A stretch of DNA of 16,679 bases from CAYLHB01 sp041908795 (GTDB lineage: Bacteria > Patescibacteriota > Minisyncoccia > Phycocordibacterales > UBA12088): the NCBI GenBank assembly GCA_041908795.1, contig JAYRER010000001.1, forward strand, positions 1 through 16,679, read 5' to 3'. The notes beneath the pieces were generated by a model. The model was given only the letters and a program-made list of their open reading frames with translations, was not told the DNA's origin and did not search any database. Numbering within the stretch: the first letter of the stretch is position 1; every line of letters begins with the position of its first letter. A program made the position numbers and the translations under genes. This document shows, piece by piece, positions 5,853 through 11,817 of the stretch.

Positions 5853-7295
5853 TCATCCATACATCGCTCGGTCACTTAAAATCCACTGCTGTTCCGCGGA
5901 TGTAATTTCTCGAACCAAGAGCCGACTCTTCTTCCGCAAGAGTTCCCGTGAGAATATTTTGTACACATCGTACTGAAAAGAAAAACGAGCGGGAACAAGC
6001 TCTTCCCACGCACCTTCCTTCCGTGTGAGCGCGGCGAGCAGTTTCCACTGGTCGAGCACAAAGAGCTCATACCGCTCACCCACACGCTCCTCTACTGCAA
6101 TGGGGCCGGAAAACGGCCAAGGCTTCAATCGATACGACTCAAACGCCTCGCGAAAACGACGATTGTAGTGGCGCGTCTTCTCCTTTCCCACACAGGCACC
6201 CGCGCACACCTCGATCTGGTGGTTACTGCACGGCACCGTCTTTTCAACACCAAGCAGATGAAGGCAGAGCCCATGCTCCTTTGCCATATGTTCGAGCGCG
6301 ACTCTCGCATGCACTTTGCTCTTAAACAGGGCAACAATAGTGTCTGCAGTGTCCCGTGGAGAGGTGTCAAGAAAACCGAGCGAAATTCTCACGTAGCCCT
6401 GTGCGTCGTATGACTCACGCGCAACTGCGGACAAGTGTCGCTCGACCCCCTCCACATTGAAAGGGGGCGCCGTACTCTTGATGAGATGCGATTCCAAGAG
6501 GAGTGCGCCAATTTCTCCAACGGTCTCTCGACACTCAATGCGGCGCACCTCGGAGAGCATGTCGCGGCCTCTGCCGGGGAGTGCGTCGACCATAAAATGA
6601 GCGCGCACTCTCGTACGTACCTTCCTGCTTTTGCCCACATAGAGAAGCTCATCACCCTTGCCATAGAAGAGGTACACACCGGGTCCGTCGGGAAGCGAGG
6701 AAACCTGCGTCTCTTTAATATGGAGCGGGAGCCGTCGCACGCGCACCATTTCCTGCATGACAGCGTCAACGTGTGGTGCGCCAAGGAGAGCGCGGCTCGC
6801 GTTGAGGAACTGGTGGAGCACACGCGCGTCATCGAGTGCTCGATGACGACTTCCCGCTTCAAGCGCAAAGCGCTCGATGATACTGTCGAGGCTGTGACGC
6901 CGCTCCTGCGGGTAGAGTGCCCGCGAAAGTTTCGCGGTACAGAGGTAGGGGTGGGAGAACGCCATACCGAGCCGACGAAACTCCTCGCTCAAGAAGGCAT
7001 AGTCGAACGGCGCATTGTGTGCGACAAAAAGTGCTCCGTCGAGGAGTTCCGCCACCTCACGAGTGACGTCTTCAAAAAGCGGCGCGTCTGTGAGCATCGA
7101 TGAATGTATGCCGGTGAGGGAGGCGATGTAGGCGGGGACATGCTCTCCGGGGTCTAAAAACGTTCTGTACTCGCGCACCGGCTCCCGAGGGTCAACACGC
7201 ACGATGCCGACTTCGATGACACGGTGGTGACGTGCACTCGTTCCCGTCGTTTCGACATCAACAAATGCAAGGGGGGTGTTCGAGGTGATATTCAT
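5853..7295 (-). CDS. DnaQ-type 3'-5' exonuclease fused to GIY-YIG (Cho/UvrC-like) endonuclease
   Basis: This is a two-nuclease fusion of 480 residues. The N-terminal DEDD exonuclease has ExoI VDVETTG (Asp13, Glu15), ExoII HNAPFD (Asp98) and ExoIII HRALDD (His151, Asp156). The middle GIY-YIG domain has GVY (206-208), YVG (219-221), Arg229 and metal ligand Glu268. A C-terminal part carries a UvrC-like cysteine cluster (Cys356, Cys364, Cys368; VPCSNHQIEVCAGAC). It lacks UvrC's UvrB-binding and RNase H-like 5' incision domains, so it resembles Cho or the exonuclease-Cho fusions known from other bacteria, which are thought to nick DNA 3' of a lesion. Its position after lexA fits SOS control. CATACT (7306-7301) is 5 nt from the ATG, suggesting leaderless translation. 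Confidence 0.92.
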   Translation of the reverse strand: MNITSNTPLAFVDVETTGTSARHHRVIEVGIVRVDPREPVREYRTFLDPGEHVPAYIASLTGIHSSMLTDAPLFEDVTREVAELLDGALFVAHNAPFDYAFLSEEFRRLGMAFSHPYLCTAKLSRALYPQERRHSLDSIIERFALEAGSRHRALDDARVLHQFLNASRALLGAPHVDAVMQEMVRVRRLPLHIKETQVSSLPDGPGVYLFYGKGDELLYVGKSRKVRTRVRAHFMVDALPGRGRDMLSEVRRIECRETVGEIGALLLESHLIKSTAPPFNVEGVERHLSAVARESYDAQGYVRISLGFLDTSPRDTADTIVALFKSKVHARVALEHMAKEHGLCLHLLGVEKTVPCSNHQIEVCAGACVGKEKTRHYNRRFREAFESYRLKPWPFSGPIAVEERVGERYELFVLDQWKLLAALTRKEGAWEELVPARFSFQYDVYKIFSRELLRKKSRLLVREITSAEQQWILSDRAMYG

Positions 7296-7343
7296 ACACT
7301 AGTATGCTCACACGCTACATCAACTCCAAAGGAACCACATACA

Positions 7344-7919
7344 CTAACGTCCATAGGTTCGTACCACACTTCGCACCACACCTCCCACCGTTAACGAATG
7401 TTCAGCGTACAAATCGGGATATGCGTCGTTGGCGGCCTCAAGGTAGCGAACCCCACGCTTCTCACGGAGATACTTCACCGTCCATTCCCCATCCAAATTT
7501 GCAACAACAATATCGTTGAGACGGGCATTGTCGGTACGCTCCACCAAAAGGAGGTCGCCGTCGAGAATACCCGCATCAACCATGGAGTCTCCCTTTACTC
7601 GTAAAAGATACATCTGTTCCTTTGTGTCGAGAAGAAGGTCTGTCATAGTGATACGGTCGAGCGCTGTTTCTTCCGCAGGGGAGGGGAAACCAGCCTCGAC
7701 GTACCCAAGGAGTGGCACCTCGTCCCCAAGCGAGAGGGGGATGAGTTTTCCCTTTGCATCTTTACCCACCACTCCCGCTTCCACAAGTTTCTCCACCACC
7801 TTCGCAACAGCATTCTTAGAAGCAAAACCGAAAAGACCGCACATCTCACTGTAGCCCGGCATACGTCTGTGCGAGCGGTAGAATCGGTATACTTTTTCTT
7901 TGTAGTGGTTCATACTCAT
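7344..7919 (-). CDS. lexA: LexA repressor (SOS regulator, self-cleaving)
   Basis: LexA represses damage-response genes until RecA-ssDNA stimulates its self-cleavage. In the 191 residues the N-terminal winged-helix region (about 6-60; recognition segment near FASKNAVAKVVEKL, 32-45) is followed by the cleavage site Ala76-Gly77 in VEAGFPSPAEE and the S24 domain with nucleophile Ser112 (GDSM, 110-113) and base Lys149 (WTVKYL). All catalytic parts are intact. The cleavage-site flank GFPSPA is the one found in UmuD proteins. The ATG overlaps the stop of the preceding MazG-like gene (ATGA), so translation is probably coupled; a second ATG lies two codons in. A GAAC-N4-GTTC palindrome upstream of the operon suggests autoregulation. 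Relatives such as ImmR-type phage repressors are less likely given the context. It ends in TAG. Confidence 0.93.
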   Translation of the reverse strand: MSMNHYKEKVYRFYRSHRRMPGYSEMCGLFGFASKNAVAKVVEKLVEAGVVGKDAKGKLIPLSLGDEVPLLGYVEAGFPSPAEETALDRITMTDLLLDTKEQMYLLRVKGDSMVDAGILDGDLLLVERTDNARLNDIVVANLDGEWTVKYLREKRGVRYLEAANDAYPDLYAEHSLTVGGVVRSVVRTYGR

Positions 7920-8218
7920 GCTTCATCAAGAATGATTCTTTTTTCAAACTTGCCACGCTGTCTCGCTTTTGTACTCTTAAGCTCCTCGATGTCCGCACGA
8001 ACGAATCGTTTGTAAGCGACAATAGCATCGAGAACCTCAAAAATATCTGCAATCTCGCTCTCGTTTTCGTTAGCAAGAAATTCTTTACACTCTTCGAGCA
8101 GTTTTTCTTTCAATTTATCCCAATACTCTTGCGCTGTCGCAACATGGAAGGTGGGAGACTCTCCTTTTGCACGTATGATATCCGGAATATTGTCACGCAC
8201 GAGTTTGTTGTAGTGCAT
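7916..8218 (-). CDS. MazG-like nucleotide pyrophosphohydrolase (phosphoribosyl-ATP pyrophosphohydrolase-like)
   Basis: The 100-residue all-alpha protein has the NKLVRDNIPDII start (4-15) and the metal-binding motif of all-alpha NTP pyrophosphatases: EExxE at 42-46 (LEECKEF) and ExxD at 55-58 (EIAD), followed by EVLDAI. Members hydrolyse NTPs to NMP and pyrophosphate; small stand-alone forms of this type are usually thought to clean unusual nucleotides, while some databases label them HisE-like. No other histidine gene is nearby, so nucleotide-pool cleaning is the better guess, and it suits a lexA operon. ATG 8218 is chosen because homologues begin M-x-Y-N-K-L-V-R-D; the frame also extends to a TTG at 8269, but that would overlap the -10 TATAAT (8257-8252). 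It overlaps lexA by 4 nt. Confidence 0.87.
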   Translation of the reverse strand: MHYNKLVRDNIPDIIRAKGESPTFHVATAQEYWDKLKEKLLEECKEFLANENESEIADIFEVLDAIVAYKRFVRADIEELKSTKARQRGKFEKRIILDEA

Positions 8219-8251
8219 ATTGCTTACAGTAAGGGCGTTCGTTACAGGTAT

Positions 8252-8257
8252 ATTATA
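8252..8257 (-). promoter_or_regulatory. -10 box TATAAT upstream of the MazG-like gene/lexA
   Basis: A consensus TATAAT (minus strand 8257-8252) overlaps the TAA stop of the preceding small gene and lies 33 nt before the chosen ATG 8218. It would let mazG-lexA be transcribed apart from the gene upstream. Plus-strand TTACAG occurs at 8224-8229 and 8242-8247, just downstream, at an 18-bp spacing. Confidence 0.5.
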
Positions 8258-8525
8258 CCGCGAATCCAAATGTAGTTAGCCGAGCCAAAATGCCACGTTT
8301 GAGGGTGCGCCGCACAGGGCTTTTGGCACGACGAAACATATGTACTACACGTACTTCCACTTCCCCACACCCTTCCTCTTGTATTTGCCGCAATGTCGCA
8401 ACAAGCTCTTTATGGCGGCGCGCCTCTTTGGTGTAGGGGAGACCTTTGATGATCTTACGATCAATCGTATCATTGAGTGTACCGAGCTCGCGGCGCAATT
8501 CTTTGGAAAGTAGTTTTCTGCTCAT
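8253..8525 (-). CDS. Small basic hypothetical protein at the head of the lexA operon
   Basis: This 90-residue protein is rich in Arg and Lys. It is predicted helical over residues 5-50 (LRRELGTLNDTIDRKIIKG, then YTKEARRHKELVATLRQIQ), then has a short strand-like part (EVEVRVVHMF) and a basic C-terminus. I recognise the LNxxIDxKIIKG..YxxEARRHKxL pattern as a style of small Parcubacteria protein of unknown function; I can assign no role. Nucleic-acid binding would fit the charge but is a guess. The frame is open further upstream, yet that extension would run over the LexA-type operator and looks non-coding. ATG 8525 is chosen, 37 bp from the operator. The mazG-like gene starts 34 bp downstream, so co-transcription with lexA is plausible. 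Confidence 0.72.
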   Translation of the reverse strand: MSRKLLSKELRRELGTLNDTIDRKIIKGLPYTKEARRHKELVATLRQIQEEGCGEVEVRVVHMFRRAKSPVRRTLKRGILARLTTFGFAV

Positions 8526-8562
8526 GATGGTGATATGAGACTGGATAATGAGTGTAGTGTAG

Positions 8563-8578
8563 GTGAACGAGCGTTCAC
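8563..8578. promoter_or_regulatory. Candidate LexA operator (Gram-positive type GAAC-N4-GTTC)
   Basis: GTGAACGAGCGTTCAC has 7-bp inverted arms around AG and contains GAAC-N4-GTTC with the exact spacing of the Bacillus/Mycobacterium LexA box (consensus CGAAC-N4-GTTCG; the outer bases here are T/A). Reading both strands by eye I found no other GAAC-N4-GTTC in the window. It sits between the divergent 8525 (minus, lexA operon) and 8732 (plus) genes. Confidence 0.68.
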
Positions 8579-8679
8579 TGTCAATGTGTGCAGGTGTGGA
8601 TTCCTTGTTTAGCCACAAACACAACGTGTAGGCAATGTGGGGCGACGCGATACATGTGTGGCACCTCAACACAATGACG

Positions 8680-8715
8680 GTCGCAGACTGCGACATACCC
8701 GACTGTGATATACTC
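8680..8715 (+). promoter_or_regulatory. Promoter of the lytic transglycosylase gene with palindrome and tandem repeat
   Basis: The -10 TATACT is at 8709-8714. GTCGCAG-A-CTGCGAC (8680-8694) is a perfect 7-bp inverted repeat over the expected -35 position. Two adjacent 15-mers, GACTGCGACATACCC (8686-8700) and GACTGTGATATACTC (8701-8715), differ only by three C/T changes, and those in the second copy create the -10 hexamer. Confidence 0.55.
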
Positions 8716-8731
8716 ATACTACGAAAGTACT

Positions 8732-10192
8732 ATGCCACTTTTGAGGTCACGATCGAACGCTATGCACTTCATACTCCGCGGCTCGCTTATACTCGGGACG
8801 TTAATGACGCTGACTACCCTAGTGATTGACGTGATACCTACACACGCTCAGGTCGGACAAGCTGAAGTGGCAAAACGTAGAGCGGAACTCGAAGTAGAAC
8901 TTGCCAAGCTTGAGAAGCTTATTCAACAACAACAAGAACTCCTCTCAAATAAGCAAGGAGAACGTGTGACACTCGAGCGCGACCTTGCTATTCTCGACGG
9001 AAAAATCAGTAAAGCGCGACTCGACATTCGTGCACGCGAGCTTGCAATAGCAAAGCTACAGGATGACATCATTGATAAGGAAGCAACGATAGCAACATTG
9101 GTGGAAAAAATTGACCGCCAACGTGAGACCCTAAGTGAGCTTGTACGAAAGCGTGCGGAAACCGACGACACTTCGCTCGTTGAAGTGGTGCTCTCGGGTA
9201 AAAGCTTCTCCGACTTTTTTGAGGAACTTGAAGATGTTGAAGCGATTAAGTTGGGACTCCATAGCTCTTTTGACGAGCTCGAACACTTAATGAATGAAAA
9301 CCGAGAAGTAAAGCGCATCCTTGAGGAGCGCCACCTTGGTGAGGTTGAACTTAAACAGCTTCAGCTACTTCAAAAGAAGAAACTCGATGAGCAAGAGGGA
9401 GAAAAGAACCGTATTCTCAAGTCAACTAAGGGGCAAGAAGCGGAATACCAACGCATGATTCGCGAAAGCGAAAAATCGGCCACAGAAATTCGGTCGGAAC
9501 TTTTTGAGCTACGAGGAAGTGCGGCTATCCAACTAGGAGACGCTATAGAGTACGCCAACTTCGCAAGTGCAAAAACAGGTGTTCGACCAGCATTCATCTT
9601 GGGTATACTCAAGCAAGAGACGCGCCTTGGAGAATTCCTTGGTAATGGTGTGTGGACAGAGGATATGCACCCAACACGCGACAGACCGGTATTCAAAACC
9701 ATAGTGGAAACATTGGGTCTTGACGCGAACCGTACACCTGTCTCAAAAAAGCCGGGGTACGGGTGGGGTGGGGCAATGGGTCCTGCACAATTCATCCCTT
9801 CGACATGGGCCTGCTACGGTGGGTACATACACAGCTCCACCGGCACGTGCAGTAATACGGGCGGAATGACGTACGAAGCTTTCTGGGCTGGTCCCTGGCG
9901 CTATGACGCAAGCAAGGACAGAATACGCTCTCTACGCGGCAAGGCATCCCCGGGTAACCCTTGGGACAACCAAGATGCTTTCATAGCGAGCGCGGTCTAT
10001 ATGATGGATCTTGGAGCCGCAGGAGGTAATCACGCAAAAGAACGCGAAGCCGCACTCCGCTACTTTGCGGGCGGTAACTGGAGTAATCCTGCATATGCGT
10101 TCTACGGTGACGGCGTCATGGAGCATGCAGCGTATTTTCAAAAGCAAATCGACACACTCAAAAGACTGTCTGAAGAAATAAAAAACGAGTAA
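8732..10192 (+). CDS. Secreted coiled-coil lytic murein transglycosylase
   Basis: The predicted 486-residue exported protein starts with basic residues and a hydrophobic stretch (about 12-36) ending THAQ, a likely signal peptide or anchor. A long coiled coil follows (about 43-140 and 185-260), with the segment SLVEVVLSGKSFSDFFEEL (148-166) typical of the N-terminal domain of CwlO/PcsB-like hydrolases. The C-terminal lysozyme-fold domain (about 265-475) has candidate catalytic Glu296 in ILKQETRLG, GAMGPAQFIPSTW (347-359) and a lone Cys pair (361, 373). Such enzymes cleave the MurNAc-GlcNAc bond of peptidoglycan; the coiled coil probably regulates access, as in divisome-controlled hydrolases. 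ATG 8732 lies 17 nt after a -10 TATACT; GTG 8705 upstream overlaps that -10 and is unlikely. ATG 8762 is a weaker alternative. Confidence 0.9.
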   Translation: MPLLRSRSNAMHFILRGSLILGTLMTLTTLVIDVIPTHAQVGQAEVAKRRAELEVELAKLEKLIQQQQELLSNKQGERVTLERDLAILDGKISKARLDIRARELAIAKLQDDIIDKEATIATLVEKIDRQRETLSELVRKRAETDDTSLVEVVLSGKSFSDFFEELEDVEAIKLGLHSSFDELEHLMNENREVKRILEERHLGEVELKQLQLLQKKKLDEQEGEKNRILKSTKGQEAEYQRMIRESEKSATEIRSELFELRGSAAIQLGDAIEYANFASAKTGVRPAFILGILKQETRLGEFLGNGVWTEDMHPTRDRPVFKTIVETLGLDANRTPVSKKPGYGWGGAMGPAQFIPSTWACYGGYIHSSTGTCSNTGGMTYEAFWAGPWRYDASKDRIRSLRGKASPGNPWDNQDAFIASAVYMMDLGAAGGNHAKEREAALRYFAGGNWSNPAYAFYGDGVMEHAAYFQKQIDTLKRLSEEIKNE

Positions 10193-10216
10193 GGCCAACA
10201 CTTTTGCAGTGTGGCC
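10193..10216 (-). terminator. Hairpin between convergent genes, probable terminator for the minus-strand small gene
   Basis: GGCCA-CACT (bulged A at 10198) pairs with AGTG-TGGCC around a TTTGC loop. On the minus strand it is followed by TTACTCG and then TTTTTT, which is terminator-like although the T-run is offset. On the plus strand no T-run follows, but the hairpin could still protect the 3' end of the transglycosylase message. Confidence 0.45.
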
Positions 10217-10239
10217 CTAGGAGATGGCGCTTCCTGGCG

Positions 10240-10452
10240 CTATTCACTTTGTTGTGCTTTTTTCCATGGTCTTGGCATCAATCGACTGTCAAGATCTGCA
10301 TTTGGACCACCCTCGAATTTGAAGCGTTCTTTGAAGGGATCGTACACCGCTTCACCTATTTCTTTGTCGCTTATTTCTTTTGGATCACGTGTTCCACTTG
10401 TAACAATTTTCATTTTTATGTCTTCCTCGCTCCATACTGTTGCATTTTTCAT
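10240..10452 (-). CDS. Small hypothetical protein (70 aa)
   Basis: I do not recognise this short soluble protein, which is rich in Lys, Asp and Glu (start MKNATVWSEEDIKMKIV, then TRDPKEISDKEIGEAVYDPF). It has no membrane segment or cysteine. Support for it being real comes from its protein-like composition and from a -10 TACTAT (minus strand 10463-10458) 5 nt before the ATG, the same leaderless layout as other genes here. It is divergent from rpmE, and the two -10 boxes overlap within 10 bp. A TAG stop and a downstream hairpin close it. An upstream in-frame ATG at 10494 would overlap rpmE and is not chosen. Confidence 0.6.
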   Translation of the reverse strand: MKNATVWSEEDIKMKIVTSGTRDPKEISDKEIGEAVYDPFKERFKFEGGPNADLDSRLMPRPWKKAQQSE

Positions 10453-10457
10453 CCAAC

Positions 10458-10467
10458 ATAGTACAAT
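10458..10467. promoter_or_regulatory. Overlapping divergent -10 boxes (70-aa gene / rpmE)
   Basis: TACTAT on the minus strand (10463-10458) and TACAAT on the plus strand (10462-10467) share bases 10462-10463. They lie 5 nt and 9 nt from the respective ATGs. The two genes probably compete for polymerase. Confidence 0.45.
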
Positions 10468-10476
10468 ACCACACGC

Positions 10477-10758
10477 ATGAAAAAGGCGATACATCCTATC
10501 TCATATCGAAAAGTGGTCTTCGAGGACGCAACGAGCGGGGCACGTTTTCTTATTGGTTCAACGATACCTACGAAACAGAGCATGCAGTGGGATGATGGGG
10601 TGACATATCCTTTGGTAAAAGTAGAGATATCCAGCGCATCGCATCCTTTCTACACCGGCAAGGAAACCATAATCGACAGCACAGGTCGTGTCGAAAAATT
10701 CAAAAAAAGGACCGCCGCCGCGAAAACATTGTCGCGCAAGTCATCCTCCACGACATAA
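10477..10758 (+). CDS. rpmE: 50S ribosomal protein L31 (type B-like, no zinc cysteines)
   Basis: L31 is a large-subunit protein bridging to the 30S head. The 93 residues contain the characteristic MKKAIHPISYRKVVFEDA start, a central DDGVTYPLVKVEISSASHPFYTG-like core (39-61) and the GRVEKFKKR end (70-78). There are no cysteines, so this is the zinc-independent form. A 15-residue Ser/Thr/Lys tail after the L31 core is longer than usual. The start ATG follows a -10 TACAAT by 9 nt. It is the first gene of a translation cluster, with prfA 50 bp downstream. Confidence 0.95.
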   Translation: MKKAIHPISYRKVVFEDATSGARFLIGSTIPTKQSMQWDDGVTYPLVKVEISSASHPFYTGKETIIDSTGRVEKFKKRTAAAKTLSRKSSSTT

Positions 10759-10808
10759 AAGAGCGTGCACTCCGAGGAATACGGAGCGTTCGAAGCCCCA
10801 CGGGTAGT

Positions 10809-11771
10809 ATGGAGCTAGCAAAATACAAAGAAAACCAAAAAACAGCATACCTTGCTAGTGAAGCATCGCGACTTACAGAAGAAATTTCGCGAGTGCATGA
10901 TCTAGCGATAAACGACCCGAGTATGGCGGAGCTCGCAGAAGAGGAAGCCCTGTCGCTCACCACACAGAGGGATGCGATTGTTGAGCAAATGGATGCAATT
11001 TTAAAGGAAGAAGAAACGCAAGAAGAGTCTCCCAACGAGGTCATTCTCGAGGTGCGTGCAGGTGCAGGAGGTGAGGAGGCCGCACTTTTCGCAGAAACCC
11101 TCGCCACCATGTACAGGGCGTACGCACACACGCAGGGTTGGGGTGTACGCACCCTCGCTGAGAGTATGAGCGACCTTGGTGGGTACAAGGAAGCGGCATT
11201 CGAGATTCGAGGAAAAGATGTCTACAAGCGACTTCGCTTTGAAACGGGAGTGCATCGCGTGCAACGAATACCCGCGACTGAAAAAGCGGGACGTATCCAC
11301 ACCTCGACCGCATCAGTGGCTATTCTCCCGTTACGTAAAAAGGTAACGACGGTCATTGATCCGACAGAGCTCGACATGGAGTTTTCGCGGTCTGGGGGTG
11401 CGGGCGGACAGAATGTAAACAAGGTGGAAACCGCGGTACGACTCATTCATAAACCATCCGGTCTTGATGTGCGCTGTACAAGCGAGCGAAGCCAGCAAGC
11501 AAATCGCGAGAAGGCACTCATGATGCTCACCGCAAAACTCGAAGCCTTGCGAGAAGAGGAGGAAGCGAAAAAGTACAGCGACACGCGAAAACACCAAATT
11601 GGTACAGGCGATAGGAGTGAGAAAATACGTACCTATAACGTTCCCCAAGACAGGGTTACTGACCATCGCATTAAAGAGAGTTGGCACAACATAGAAATCA
11701 TCCTTGGAGGAGCTATTGAGCCCATCCTTGAGGCGCTTGAGCGAGTGGATCTCTCGGAGGACCAGGCATAA
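10809..11771 (+). CDS. prfA: Peptide chain release factor 1 (RF1)
   Basis: RF1 reads UAA and UAG in the ribosomal A site and triggers peptide release. In 320 residues the sequence shows the domain-1 helices, EVRAGAGGEEAALF (81-94), the stop-codon reading tripeptide Pro-Ala-Thr (155-157, RIPATE) that marks RF1 rather than RF2 (SPF), and the catalytic GGQ (199-201, GGAGGQNVNK). The N-terminus is about 35-40 residues shorter than the E. coli protein. The frame is open upstream but offers no better start, and M-E-L-A-K-Y-K-E-N-x-K-T-A-x-L-A looks like a natural Parcubacteria start. Its presence means UAG should be an active stop in this organism, which bears on the TAG inside umuC. It ends 46 bp before rpsB. 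Confidence 0.96.
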   Translation: MELAKYKENQKTAYLASEASRLTEEISRVHDLAINDPSMAELAEEEALSLTTQRDAIVEQMDAILKEEETQEESPNEVILEVRAGAGGEEAALFAETLATMYRAYAHTQGWGVRTLAESMSDLGGYKEAAFEIRGKDVYKRLRFETGVHRVQRIPATEKAGRIHTSTASVAILPLRKKVTTVIDPTELDMEFSRSGGAGGQNVNKVETAVRLIHKPSGLDVRCTSERSQQANREKALMMLTAKLEALREEEEAKKYSDTRKHQIGTGDRSEKIRTYNVPQDRVTDHRIKESWHNIEIILGGAIEPILEALERVDLSEDQA

Positions 11772-11778
11772 GAACGCT

Positions 11779-11806
11779 TTGACATTTTTCGCAAACTACG
11801 TATACT
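11779..11806 (+). promoter_or_regulatory. Consensus promoter for rpsB-tsf
   Basis: TTGACA (11779-11784), a 16-bp spacer and TATACT (11801-11806) form the best sigma-70 type promoter seen in the window. It begins 8 bp after the prfA stop codon. The ATG at 11818 is 11 nt from the -10, so the leader would be about 5 nt at most. Confidence 0.8.
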
Positions 11807-11817
11807 TGCACACACAT

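Noticed and set aside
5853..7295. Calling the fusion UvrC
   Set aside because: It has an N-terminal DnaQ-type exonuclease and lacks the UvrB-binding and RNase H-like 5' incision domains of UvrC.
8253..8717. Long 154-residue version of the small basic protein
   Set aside because: The added N-terminal part covers the LexA-type palindrome and the divergent promoter, and its composition is not protein-like. The ATG at 8525 fits better.
10204..10480. Plus-strand hydrophobic open frames between the transglycosylase and rpmE
   Set aside because: They are antisense to the 70-aa gene, start inside a hairpin and look like reverse translations of a charged protein.
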